From positions 20,231,384 through 20,295,383 of the forward strand of contig OX388317.1 of NCBI GenBank assembly GCA_947579605.1: a DNA stretch of 64,000 nucleotides, written 5' to 3'. The position numbers and the translations under genes were made by a program. Source of the DNA: Athripsodes cinereus (Eukaryota; Arthropoda; Insecta; Trichoptera; Leptoceridae). Under the pieces are notes generated by a model that saw nothing but the letters and a program-made list of their open reading frames with translations, did not search any database and was not told where the DNA came from. Shown piece by piece: positions 21,409 through 29,807 of this stretch (its first letter is position 1; each line of letters opens with the position of its first letter).

Positions 21409-21640
21409 CCATAACGACACATCCCGCAAGTGACTTATGGCCGGTTTCAATAATCTAGCTATCTGCTACTGTCGATTGAAATTTATTGTGTTCTATATTT
21501 TTAATCATACATTTCAATCGACAGTCACGGATAGATAGGTTATTGAAACCGGCCATCAGCCAGCGAACTAACTGCTAGTTATAAACATGTAGCTCTAAAG
21601 ACATTTATATTGTGTGACATGCTTCATCGCTGAATTTCAA
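21409..21640 (-). repeat. Repeat family A interrupted by a foldback element
   Basis: The 3' end (ACCATAACGACACATCCCGC then AAGTGACT) and the continuation (CAGCCAGCGAACTAACTGCT, then ATAAACATGTAGCTC and GCTTCATCGCTGAATTTCAA) are two parts of one copy. About 120 bp of foldback DNA separates them (see 21437-21557). Confidence 0.7.
21437..21557. mobile_element. Foldback MITE inserted in a family A copy
   Basis: The ends are inverted: ATGGCCGGTTTCAATAATCT on the left and the complement of ATGGCCGGTTTCAATAACCT on the right. The inner parts also pair (TGTCGATTGAAAT with ATTTCAATCGACA). It is a compact hairpin element with no coding capacity. I could not fix the target duplication. Confidence 0.8.
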
Positions 21641-21680
21641 GAGACGGCTTTCGAGAGCATCCGGTCTCATCATCAAACTA
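21641..21680 (+). repeat. Repeat family B fragment
   Basis: CGGCTTTCGAGAGCATCCGG followed by TCTCATCATCAAAC matches the second block of family B (compare GGCTTTCAAGAGCTTCCGCT at 62030). Confidence 0.6.
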
Positions 21681-22039
21681 GTGTAAAATTATGAAGTTTG
21701 CGTGTTCCTCTCTTCGTGCTACGAAAAAAATATAAGACTCTTGGAAAAAATTATGTAACATTCATTATGTTTAGCGAAGAGGTAACTGCCTTTTACAGCA
21801 CACTGGGAAGCCAATAAAAAATTGTGAGAAACTTACATTTTATTCCAAGGAATTTATGTATAGGATGTGACTTCACATTTCAAATAAGTTAATTATCGTA
21901 TATAGTTAAACGAAATAAAATAAATAACTTTACGACCAGTTCAATAAAAAAAAGAAAAGGATTATTTTTGATTTTCGCATAAAAAAATTCTAGTAATACT
22001 CGTAACCTTGCTTACTTATGGAGCCCTTGCTGCATAAAG
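21681..22039. other. AT-rich spacer
   Basis: Nothing recognised apart from a possible family A remnant near 21785-21850 (CCTTTTACAGCACACTGGGA). Confidence 0.4.
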
Positions 22040-22144
22040 TCATACACCTGGATGGAGCCTATATACGGCAGTGGGTGCCCCCCGTGGGTCTTGAACCAAT
22101 TCTGACCAGCTCTTCCTGTCAGCAGCAATGCTTTTTGCATCCTC
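22040..22144 (-). pseudogene. LINE C-terminal fragment, 34 codons
   Basis: The minus strand reads EDAKSIAADRKSWSELVQDP, then RGAPTAVYRLHPGV and a stop. The A-DRKSW-ELV core is the conserved end of many LINE polymerases (AxDRxxWRxLV). It lacks an ATG and everything upstream, so it is a truncated remnant. Confidence 0.65.
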
Positions 22145-22209
22145 GGGCTTTAATCATATACCCTTATAAATTTAGTAACTAAAAGAATTTCAACACGTCG
22201 AACTTTATC

Positions 22210-22445
22210 TTTGTATCTGAAAAATAGGGGGTGTGAGAAAGCACGACTGTCCAAGAACCACGTGGCTCGATCCTGTAGATTAAACCCTCAAGGACGTTTG
22301 TTTGTTGCGTAAGAGAAATCGACGTGCTTGTATGAAAAATTGTATGAAGTAGATGCATGTAGAATGCAAAAGAAGTATGTAAGGATATATCTATACAACG
22401 TTTGTTCCTCTCTGCCTACCCCACTATGAATACGACATCAGGGTT
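22210..22445 (+). mobile_element. LINE 3'-end fragment (subfamily I), frameshifted
   Basis: It parallels 31820-32035: GTGTGAGAAAGCACGACTGT, CCAAGAACCACGTGGCTCGA, GGACGTTTGTTTGTTGCGTA, then AAGAAGTATGTAAGG and CCTCTCTGCCTACCCCACTA. The 3' terminus is diverged (ATCAGGGTTT for GTGAGGGTATAG). Confidence 0.7.
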
Positions 22446-23096
22446 TAACAATAGTGGTATAGACTTTATCTTTATGAAACTGGCACACAGTATACAAACC
22501 GCTTTTAAAAGAAAAAAGATATACTAAATAAGAATTTAACACAGAAGGGAATGGAATGCTAAAGAGGAGGCTTATGTCAAAAAATACACGCAAAATGACT
22601 GAAGAAGAAAAGGAAAACATCGCTGTTGTTGTCTATACATTTATTTTAATAATCATAATAGTATGTATTATTTTATATAAAAGGTCAAAATGTCAGCAAC
22701 TATCCAACAACAAAGGTCATAAATTTCCATATGGGACAGAAAACACATTATTATTTTAATGTGAAAATATTATTATATATACTATATATAATATTTCTCT
22801 CATATTTTTATGAGGGTCTCTCTCTCTCTCTCTATCTCTCTCTACCTAAACGAAAATGAAACCTATCTCAACAGCTATGAAAAGACCTATTTCAAACACA
22901 TTGTGTCCATATTTTATTATACAAAATGTGCACTCGAAAAGTTATACATACATACCATTGAAATAATTTTATCTTGAGAAAATATACATATAAATATGGT
23001 GTCTACGGTCCTTCACTTTGAAGTTAGAAATATAATTCTAACGTATTTTTCATTAATTCGCCTTTTTTGTAAAGGGAAGTGATACGAAAACTGTTC
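22446..23096. other. AT-rich spacer with a (CT)n microsatellite
   Basis: A CTCTCTCTCTCTCTATCTCT run lies at about 22817-22845. The 67-codon plus frame at 22556-22759 has one hydrophobic stretch (FILIIIIVCIILY) but no homology I recognise, and I do not call it a gene. Confidence 0.5.
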
Positions 23097-23098
23097 TA

Positions 23099-23123
23099 GG
23101 GGAGACCGGGGTTGGAAGTCACA
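23099..23123 (+). repeat. Left terminal inverted repeat of the pogo-like element
   Basis: GGGGAGACCGGGGTTGGAAG then TCAC. The first 12 bases are matched exactly at the other end, and similarity continues with a small gap to the GTCAC motif. Confidence 0.92.
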
Positions 23124-23454
23124 TTTTTTTTCATTTGCATTTTTGATGCATATTTACTTAGTTTACCAATGACATTTAAATACCAATGGATAGTGTATTT
23201 ATTCTAGTTTCAAATTAAATAAATAGTTTTCTTTCAACTTCACCAATTGAGAAAATATCACAATTTTCGTGGAAAATGAGAAGTGTGACTTTTGACCCCG
23301 TGTCCGGGATGGTTGTCACAGTGTATGGGGTAGGTTGTCACGAAGTAAGTTAAAGAGGAGATATAAAAAGAAATCCTAATTTTAATCAAATGTGTACTTT
23401 TATTAATGATAAAATATTGGACGTATCTAATTGTACCAACAAAAATAACAAAAA

Positions 23455-23820
23455 ATTATTCACAGTAAAAAAGAACATTCAACAGCAATAATAAAAAAAT
23501 CTTTTACATAATAAGAAACATCAACGGTAATAAAATTATTTTATTCATAAAAAAACATTAAACAATAACAAAATAATCTTGTTCAGCTAAAAAAACATTA
23601 AACAATAACATTTTTTTTAAACATATTAAAAAAAAACATCAAGCAATAACAAATAATCTTAGTCATAATAAAACATTGACCAATAATAATAAAATCTTAT
23701 TTATAATAAAAAATAATCTTATTCATAATAACAAACATTCCACAACAACATTTTTTTTATTCATAATAAAAAAACATTAAGCAATAACAAAAACATCTTA
23801 ATCATAAATAAAACAACATA
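23455..23820. repeat. Degenerate ~40-bp minisatellite in the transposon's 3' region
   Basis: About nine imperfect copies of a unit near ATTCATAATAAAAAAACATT then AAGCAATAACAAAATAATCT. Unit lengths vary. It lies downstream of the transposase stop codon, inside the element. Confidence 0.8.
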
Positions 23821-23940
23821 ATATTAGCTTGAAAGCAAATGAACATATAATTCTGGTAACGAAAAAAAAGGTGCATCGTAAAGCTCTTAAGATGCGATAT
23901 TTTTAAATAAAACTAACAGAATTATATAAGGTCTAAAAAA

Positions 23941-25923
23941 TCAGTCTGAATAATCAGAAACACAATTTTGACAAAGGTAATTCGGTAGTCCAGGTGTGCA
24001 AGCTTCATGAGCCCAAAACTTACAATCTTGGCACTGAATCCAGACTTCCCTAGACTTGCTAGCAGAGTATGGAGACAAGCAGACCAGGCAAAACTCTTCA
24101 TCGTCTTTCTCGTTTTCGTCGTCATCAACTGCTTTTCTTTTAATTTTCTTTCCTTTAGAAACCTTTTTGTTTTCCTTATTTTTATTGAATATACGTTTTG
24201 ATATAATCTTTTTTTTCGCTTCTTGTCCCTTTTTTTTCTCTTCTAAATAGGTCTTCTCCGGTGTATCTGTTAAGATTGCTGATTTACATTTCCTTTTATC
24301 AGCTTGCTGCGACTTGCGCGGAGGAGCTTTTGGTAGAGGTTTCAAAACTTGCGGAGATACAATCAAAGAATCACTTGGATTAGGATTAGTGATTGCCAAA
24401 GGTTCTTTTGTAGTTCGACATTGCAGCAATAGCTCTGGCATTGGGCAGGCAGTCAAAATTTGTGGTGTCATTACACAAAGATTAGGACTAGAGTTACCAT
24501 TTTGAGTCGGTGCAGGATCATCAAGACTTGAAATATCACATGGAGTCATTGCAAGTTCATTAGGATCAGAATAATGGTCTTTAGGTATTATACAACGATT
24601 AAGATAAGAGTTATCGCCTTGATTCTCTCCAGCATTGTATACAATTACGTCGTCAACAACCGTATTCAATTGTCTATCTGTGACAGACGACGGCATGAAA
24701 TCATGATCTTGAAATATGTCCCGATTAAATGGACAAATTCCACAGCTTTTAAACCCTGCGAGAATATTTGATGGAGTTGCTGCCAATGGAAAAGCTTGCG
24801 CGACTATCCCTGGTATTTCATAAATCGTCATATGTTGTCCTGGGTGATTTATCATCCATTGATCCATAGCGCTATTGATGTACTTTTTTAAAGGTCCATA
24901 AACCGATCTGTCTAATGGCTGCAGGCGGTGAGTGCAATGGGGTGGAAAAGATAGCATTATAATGCCATTTTCTTTCGCAAAGTTTAGTCCTTCAATGGAT
25001 AGATGAGAGCTGTGATTGTCTAACAGCAAAAGACATGGTTTTTCCTTGGCTGATTTCACGTGGGTGTGAAAATGTTTCAGGAAAACAACAAATAGTTCTT
25101 CTGTCATCCAACCTGAAGGATTACTTCCTCCTTTGCAGCCAATTGGCCCATCTCTGATGAAATGGTCTTTAAAATGCACTCGCGGAAAAACGAAGAAGGG
25201 TGGAACTGAATTGCCACCTCCCGAAACAGCAGCAGCTAGGGTGACTAATGTGCCTCTCTCGGCTGAAGTAATAGCACCAACTTGTTTTAATCCTTTTTTG
25301 GCAACAATTTTGTTCGGTTTCTGCACCGTAGTCACTGCAGTTTCGTCCATATTCCACATGTCATGTGGTTGAAAATTATGTCGTTTGATTACAGATTCAA
25401 GATTTTCAAAAAAATTTCTGACATTGTGTTGGTTAAAACTGGTGGCTCGAGCCAAGCTGGTGGCTTCAGGTATTCTAATGGAAAGAGAAGAGTGTCTCTT
25501 TAAAAATGATGTAAACCAATCTGAGCCAGCCAGCTTATTCGATTTCCAAGTTTTTGGAACTTTCAACTCATTGGATATGGCTAACTCAAATGCTATTTTC
25601 CGAATATCCTTGGGAGACAATCCGAAATAAATGTTTGAGGCTTGAACTATATATTTTTCCAATTCTTCTTCCTGTTCGTCAGTAAAAATTTGTCTGTTTT
25701 TTATGTATCCTATTTTTGTGAATGGTGTCAATACCGCCATATTTTTTATCTCTTCTGACGTAAATTTTTTGCAATACCTTGTTAAAGTGCGATAATTAAT
25801 TTCAAAATCCTTCGCGACAGATCTTATTGATTTGCCATGATTTTTCACTTCTCTTGCAGCACGCAGCATCAATGCTGGTGAAACAAGTCCTCGAGCAGAC
25901 TTCCTTTTGTAATTTCGTGGCAT
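23941..25923 (-). CDS. Pogo/Tigger-family transposase with C-terminal PHD finger (660 aa)
   Basis: Catalyses cut-and-paste movement of the surrounding element in the nucleus. Residues 1-55 (MPRNYKRKSARG..SIRSVAKDFEINYRTLTRYCKKF) look like a psq-type helix-turn-helix. Residues ~80-155 look like the CENP-B/Tc5-type second DNA-binding domain (GSDWFTSFLKRH). The DDE_1 core follows, with D193 in NMDET, D302 in LLLDNHSSH and D338 in LQPLDRSV: the acidic triad with 35 residues between the last two. A proline- and serine-rich linker (~405-540) and a highly basic, probably nuclear-localising region (~541-597) precede a complete PHD finger: C612, C615, C631, C634, H639, C642, C651, C654. PHD fingers commonly read histone tails, so a role in chromatin targeting is an inference. 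There is no internal stop. An in-frame ATG 26 codons upstream exists, but this ATG has A at -3 and begins the family-like MPRNYKRK. Just upstream, TTTATTGGCTTTTCAG resembles a splice acceptor, so a 5' UTR intron is possible. Confidence 0.95.
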   Translation of the reverse strand: MPRNYKRKSARGLVSPALMLRAAREVKNHGKSIRSVAKDFEINYRTLTRYCKKFTSEEIKNMAVLTPFTKIGYIKNRQIFTDEQEEELEKYIVQASNIYFGLSPKDIRKIAFELAISNELKVPKTWKSNKLAGSDWFTSFLKRHSSLSIRIPEATSLARATSFNQHNVRNFFENLESVIKRHNFQPHDMWNMDETAVTTVQKPNKIVAKKGLKQVGAITSAERGTLVTLAAAVSGGGNSVPPFFVFPRVHFKDHFIRDGPIGCKGGSNPSGWMTEELFVVFLKHFHTHVKSAKEKPCLLLLDNHSSHLSIEGLNFAKENGIIMLSFPPHCTHRLQPLDRSVYGPLKKYINSAMDQWMINHPGQHMTIYEIPGIVAQAFPLAATPSNILAGFKSCGICPFNRDIFQDHDFMPSSVTDRQLNTVVDDVIVYNAGENQGDNSYLNRCIIPKDHYSDPNELAMTPCDISSLDDPAPTQNGNSSPNLCVMTPQILTACPMPELLLQCRTTKEPLAITNPNPSDSLIVSPQVLKPLPKAPPRKSQQADKRKCKSAILTDTPEKTYLEEKKKGQEAKKKIISKRIFNKNKENKKVSKGKKIKRKAVDDDENEKDDEEFCLVCLSPYSASKSREVWIQCQDCKFWAHEACTPGLPNYLCQNCVSDYSD

Positions 25924-26005
25924 TTTTATGACTGGTTCTGAAACAAATGGACGTTTTTGTAGCAAAACCCTGAAAAGCCAATAAAAAAAGACAACACACA
26001 TCCAT

Positions 26006-26037
26006 GGGGCTGGTTGTCACATGTGACAACCAGCCCC
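26006..26037. promoter_or_regulatory. Perfect 32-bp palindrome upstream of the transposase
   Basis: GGGGCTGGTTGTCACA is followed immediately by its exact complement TGTGACAACCAGCCCC. The half-site contains GGTTGTCAC, the motif repeated at the transposon ends. It lies 83 bp upstream of the start codon, so a dimeric transposase could bind here and regulate its own gene. A related motif, GAGACAACCTGCCCC, follows at about 26046-26060. The function is inferred; the symmetry is read directly. Confidence 0.85.
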
Positions 26038-26403
26038 AAAAAAACTGAGACAACCTGCCCCATAACACGTTTTAGAAAATAACTTTCCAAAATAAACTAA
26101 AATTAATATTTATTTAAAAAAGTGATGAAACATTGTCATAAAATACAAATTTAGCATTCTAAATATGTGAAAAAATATATTACTATACAAAATTCAAGTA
26201 TACTTACGAGAGTCGAAATAGACCTTCAAAAAATTACTTTTAATGTACAAAGAAAACAAACGCACGTACGTCCGGTGTGGCACTCCAGAGCGGACTGAAG
26301 TGAAGTGGGGAGAGAGATATTGATCATGCGATCTTTCTACGCCAATCAATGAACGCATTTGTTTGTTCGTTTTTCTACAATGGCCGCTGTGACAACCTAC
26401 CCG

Positions 26404-26428
26404 TGAGACAACCATACCCGGTCTCCCC
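26404..26428 (-). repeat. Right terminal inverted repeat of the pogo-like element
   Basis: ACCATACCCGGTCTCCCC closes the element, and its complement begins GGGGAGACCGGG like the left end. A further inverted GTGAGACAACC and GTGACAACCTACC lie just inside. Confidence 0.92.
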
Positions 26429-26554
26429 TACTTATTAAATTTTGTAAATACATGTACAATTTAGGCAATTGCTTTACAGTTCTATGTAATTGCTAGATAA
26501 TCTGCGTCATTCAACAAGAATTATCCAACTATTCAAAATAAATTTGATCACATA

Positions 26555-26655
26555 CATATTGATGTGGAGACCCTGGACCATGTCTTCCTTGGGTGTCCAA
26601 AAAGATATTCATACAATTTGCATCGAATAAGAACTTTGTCCAAAATCCACTGAAA
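26555..26655 (+). pseudogene. LINE polymerase C-terminal scrap
   Basis: The plus strand reads DVETLDHVFLGCPKRYSYNL then HRIRTLSKIH and a stop. The ETxDHVFxxCP pattern is the zinc-binding tail found after the RT or RNase H region of many insect LINEs. It has no start codon and no upstream domain. Confidence 0.55.
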
Positions 26656-26902
26656 GTATCATGATTACTGCATATTGATCGATTTCAATAGGTAATCTTA
26701 ATTTTGAAATATACTAACTTAATATTATGTTTTGGTTTTGTTATTACATATTTTGTCATAAGTGTATTAAACTTTGCACAATCGTCTTGTGGGAGTGTTG
26801 CCGTAATTTCGTTCATAATAATCAATAAGAATTGAATGGATAAATAACCAAATTATTTACCGAAAAGTTTATCGTAGAATGTTCATTAAATCCATTCATT
26901 CA
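26656..26902. other. AT-rich spacer
   Basis: Nothing recognised. Confidence 0.4.
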
Positions 26903-27022
26903 TATCATCACAGGATAGCCAGCGAACAAACTGCTTGGTATAAACATTCAAGTCGTCCTCTCCGTGCCAATGAAATCAAGACATTCAGGCTGGGTGGCAT
27001 ACCTCATCGCTGAACTGAACAT
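26903..27022 (-). repeat. Repeat family A, 3' half
   Basis: GATAGCCAGCGAACAAACTG, AAGTCGTCCTCTCCGTGCCA and GACATTCAGGCTGGGTGGCA, then CCTCATCGCTGAACTGAACA. The terminal hairpin is mostly lost and the 5' half is absent. Confidence 0.8.
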
Positions 27023-27540
27023 GTTCAAAGTGGAAAGTTAAATGAATAACGTGCCTTAAACGTAACGTTTTTCGAAAAATATGACTTTCATTGAATAAAT
27101 TATAAATGAATGAAAAGGCTTAAGTTGTGTATTGTTGTTTAAATATATACATACATTGTAAATATAATTTTGCCTACAATAAAATCCATAAAATAATTAC
27201 TTACAGAGCTTTTACTCGTATTATTTAGAACTAATTATTTGTTGTTCTTTAGTTGTAATAAGACGTTATTATGTTCTCATTAGGGAAACTACTTTTACTT
27301 GAATACAATATGGGCCGGGCCGGGTTCCGAATTAGTTTAGTTCCCCTTTTAATTATAAACAAATAACAAGCACATAAGTCTTCATACTGAGAAAGATATA
27401 GTACAGGAGAGTTGGAAATAATGGAACTAATAACTAACTTACTACCTACTACTATGGACTTGAAAATAAATATCAGTGAAAGTTTTGCTCGAAATTTTAA
27501 GCAGCATTTATTATTTGACCTAATACTACAACTATAATTT
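27023..27540. other. AT-rich spacer
   Basis: One short G+C-rich island (GGGCCGGGCCGGGTTCCG, near 27312) stands out. No gene is visible. Confidence 0.4.
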
Positions 27541-27757
27541 CATACTATCATGGATTGTCCACAAGTGGGGGAGCCAGCAGACCAGCTGTATGTAATAAAT
27601 ATGCAAGGTGTCCTCTCCATCCTGAGAAAAAATAAGGCGTTTAGGATGGGTGGCAAAAATCATCGCTGAATTTAAAATGTAAAATACGTTTATTTTTTTC
27701 AACACCTGCCTTTTACAGGACACCCCAAACTCACGGAAAAGAGTGGGAGATCAATTT
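27541..27757 (-). repeat. Repeat family A, nearly full-length
   Basis: ATCATGGATTGTCCACAAGT, GGGGGAGCCAGCAGACCAGC, AGGATGGGTGGC, ATCGCTGAATTTAAAATGTA, CCTGCCTTTTACAGGACACC and AAAAGAGTGGGAGATCAATT. The extreme 5' end is missing. A small deletion breaks the 61-codon frame kept in other copies. Confidence 0.88.
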
Positions 27758-27944
27758 TCTACGAAATATTATTATTATCCACGGAGATCCCTTGAATGAA
27801 ATAGGTGTTCCTCTTTTTATTAAATTTTTCAAATGTCCTCTATAAAAGTTGGTCATTCATTCGAAAAACACGATTATATCCAGCAAGAGATACTCATATA
27901 CTTATAGGTATGCTAGAACAATACTTACTCGTGAAACTATCATT
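27758..27944. other. Short spacer
   Basis: Nothing recognised beyond a remnant of the family A 5' end (CCACGGAGATCCC). Confidence 0.35.
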
Positions 27945-28110
27945 GTGGTATATAAGGGAGAATTTCGAACATTCTGTATGTCTCCTGGTAGCTTAATTAA
28001 ACAAAGCACGCCTCACGAAATGGATGGGTTGCGAGTTCAGGTCCCGTCCAAAACACTAATAAATAAGGTGATGTTGTCTTTTCTGAACCTTATATTTTAG
28101 TTTCATGGTA
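27945..28110 (+). mobile_element. tRNA-derived SINE, family 4 (copy 3)
   Basis: TCTCCTGGTAGCTTAATTAA, then CGCCTCACGAAATGGATGGG and the B-box-like GAGTTCAGGTCCC, are followed by AATAAGGTGATGTTGTCTTT and CTGAACCTTA. This is the clearest copy of the family. Confidence 0.75.
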
Positions 28111-28159
28111 AAATTTACATACACAAAGCGTCACGTGTAAAATGCTAAACATCTTTTTT

Positions 28160-28335
28160 TTAAAAAAACATATATCTGGGTTTTTGTCATAAACCCATAT
28201 ACAACCTTATACACCTTTCACAGTAAGCTACTAAAAGCTTGTGTCGTGAAAGGGGAGTTTGCCGGCACCTGGTATCGAACCACGGACCCCTTGTTCACAA
28301 GGCCGAGACTCTACCTCCAGGCTACCGACGAACTC
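28160..28335 (-). mobile_element. tRNA-derived SINE, family 1 (copy 3)
   Basis: A full reverse copy: CATAAACCCATATACAACCT, AAGCTTGTGTCGTGAAAGGG, GGTATCGAACCACGGACCCC (reversed B-box) and TCTACCTCCAGGCTACCGAC. It lies between a family 4 SINE and a family A fragment. Confidence 0.88.
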
Positions 28336-28344
28336 GAACTCTTT

Positions 28345-28460
28345 ATACAACTGAGTGATGAGGTTTGCCACCCATTATGTACGCTTTATTTTTACATGCA
28401 TTCTAACATTCATAACATTCCTTTAGTCGCTGGCTGTCCCACTAGTGCAAAATGGCATAA
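28345..28460 (+). repeat. Repeat family A, degenerate 3' half
   Basis: AGTGATGAGGTTTGCCACCC at the start and GCTGGCTGTCCCACTAGTGC with AAAATGGCATAATTATA at the end bracket a diverged middle. Confidence 0.6.
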
Positions 28461-28552
28461 TTATATAAATAGATAGTTCTAAGAAACGTGTCCTACTTTT
28501 ATGGTGGCTTTGAAACAAATTGTTGTTGATATTCATAAGGTAAAATAAATTG

Positions 28553-28790
28553 GCAGCTATTGTGACACAGAAATAACGTTCGTGCCTTTGAGTCACGACG
28601 TTCCGGGTTCGATTCCCGGCCAGGACAAAATGAAAAATGTCCTTTTTCAAATGTTTACGTGTTTGGTGGATTTTATAAGTGTATCATCACGTTAGTATCC
28701 ATAATACAAGATTCGTGAAATCTTAGTTTGGAACTAGCTCAATCTGTGTAAATTGTCCTTATGTGTTGTATATTTTCTTTACATTTATAT
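28553..28790 (+). mobile_element. tRNA-derived SINE, family 2 (copy 2)
   Basis: The tRNA-like head TGTGACACAGAAATAACGTT, then CGTGCCTTTGAGTCACGACG and B-box GGGTTCGATTCCCGG, leads to a linker, then TCTTAGTTTGGAACTAGCTC and AATCTGTGTAAATTGTCCTT. Head and tail match 15283-15495 in the opposite orientation. Although the B-box is perfect, the flanks do not form a tRNA cloverleaf. Confidence 0.82.
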
Positions 28791-29090
28791 TTGACCTTAT
28801 AATTTCATCATTTACATATCTTTAAAAAAATATACGTATAAAGATACGTAGATTTGTATTGTGTTGAAAAGTTTTATACCCAAAACTTTATAAGCAAGAT
28901 GTAGGTGTTGTAAGTAATTTTCATACAACAATGTTAATGGGAGACTAATATGTTTAAGAGAATAGAGGTAGTTTGGCCGATAGGAGAATGTAGGAGAAAA
29001 GTTAGTTAGTAAAGTAAGAAAGGGTAGAATGTTTTAGAAGTATGTTGGCAAGTACCTAATGTGGTGGAGATTGTATGTAGAAGTTAATAA
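28791..29090. other. AT-rich spacer
   Basis: Nothing recognised. Confidence 0.4.
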
Positions 29091-29094
29091 AGGC

Positions 29095-29195
29095 GCTCCT
29101 TTCTGTACATTGTATATATTTGTACACATACATATAGACAATTTGTAAAGCGCCGTTTACCTACTCATAACATGACCTCAAGGGCGCCATCTTGT
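29095..29195 (+). repeat. Repeat family G
   Basis: GACAATTTGTAAAGCGCCGT, then TTACCTACTCATAACATGAC and CTCAAGGGCGCCATC. The same block occurs at 33133-33185 (GCGCCGTTTACTCATAACAT, then GACCTCAAGGGCGC). The parent element is unknown. Confidence 0.7.
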
Positions 29196-29477
29196 GTGTA
29201 TATTATTGTAAGAGTAATAATATGTTTATATCAGAGGCGGGACTAGACTTCTTAAAGTTGCCATGCTTTCGTGATGAAAGCTTTTTTTATTTGCTTTCGG
29301 TTTTCACTTTTTTGTGTAATAATAGTTTAAGAAAACATGACAATACAATTTTCTCCCTACGCGGTGACAATTTTTGTTAAATGTTCGCCTAAATCATTCA
29401 TCATCACCGGATGAACACGTGCTGAGTACAATGAATTCGTATGAGAAATTATACATAAAAGCAATATTTAATGATTT
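29196..29477. other. Spacer
   Basis: The 72-codon frame starting at 29374 crosses from unique sequence into the MITE that follows. That makes it unlikely to be a gene. Confidence 0.4.
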
Positions 29478-29807
29478 TTTTTATTGTTTAACTGCAGATA
29501 AAGCAATCGGAACTGCAGATAAAGTATTAAACTTAATTGTTCCGGCGCCGTTTAGACGGGAGCTCGCCATCCATTTAAAATCTGAAAAATGAGATCCCAA
29601 AAAAGGTTTGCTTCTATGGTTTGCATAAAATGTTTCTTGATTAGTGAACCTTATATAATTTCAGTAAGAATGGCGGAATTGGTGACGTTTGTCCGTGCTA
29701 GAGTCAATTCGTAAGCTTTGGGACGTCTTTCTCACTTCTTCCGATTAGATTTTGCACAATGTTACGTTTTGTAAACATGGTTCTGCAATCGAGATATCTG
29801 ATTTGTT
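29478..29807 (-). mobile_element. MITE family E, truncated copy
   Basis: On the minus strand it starts AATCAGATATCTCGATTG and continues AACCATGTTTACAAAACGTA, CATTGTGCAAAATCTAATCG, CTTACGAATTGACTCTAGC, CCATAGAAGCAAACC, GGGATCTCATTTTTCAGATT, TAAATGGATGGCGAGCTCCC and AACGGCGCCGGAACAATTAA. The same order is found on the plus strand at 41699-42070. The far end, with the second inverted repeat, is missing. Confidence 0.8.

Larger units (their letters stand above)
23099..26428 (-). mobile_element. Complete pogo/Tigger-like DNA transposon encoding a PHD-finger transposase
   Basis: The left end GGGGAGACCGGGGTTGG (23099) and the complement of the right end GGGGAGACCGGGTATGG (26428) share 12 exact terminal bases and further imperfect similarity. 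A TA dinucleotide flanks each side (23097-23098, 26429-26430), as expected for Tc1/mariner/pogo insertion. The 3.3-kb element holds one long minus-strand gene (23941-25923) and repeated GGTTGTCAC motifs near both ends (23311-23319, 23333-23341, and reversed at 26389-26397). These are plausible transposase-binding sites. Intact ends plus an intact gene suggest recent arrival and possible current activity. Activity itself cannot be judged from sequence. Confidence 0.95.

Noticed and set aside
22556..22759. Small membrane protein (67 codons)
   Set aside because: One hydrophobic stretch in very AT-rich DNA is expected by chance. No conservation evidence is available.
25802..26068. 88-codon frame overlapping the transposase start
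   Set aside because: It is a shadow in another frame of the transposase 5' region.
28553..28625. Genuine tRNA gene on the plus strand
   Set aside because: It has a perfect B box, but the head continues into a SINE body shared with 15283-15495.
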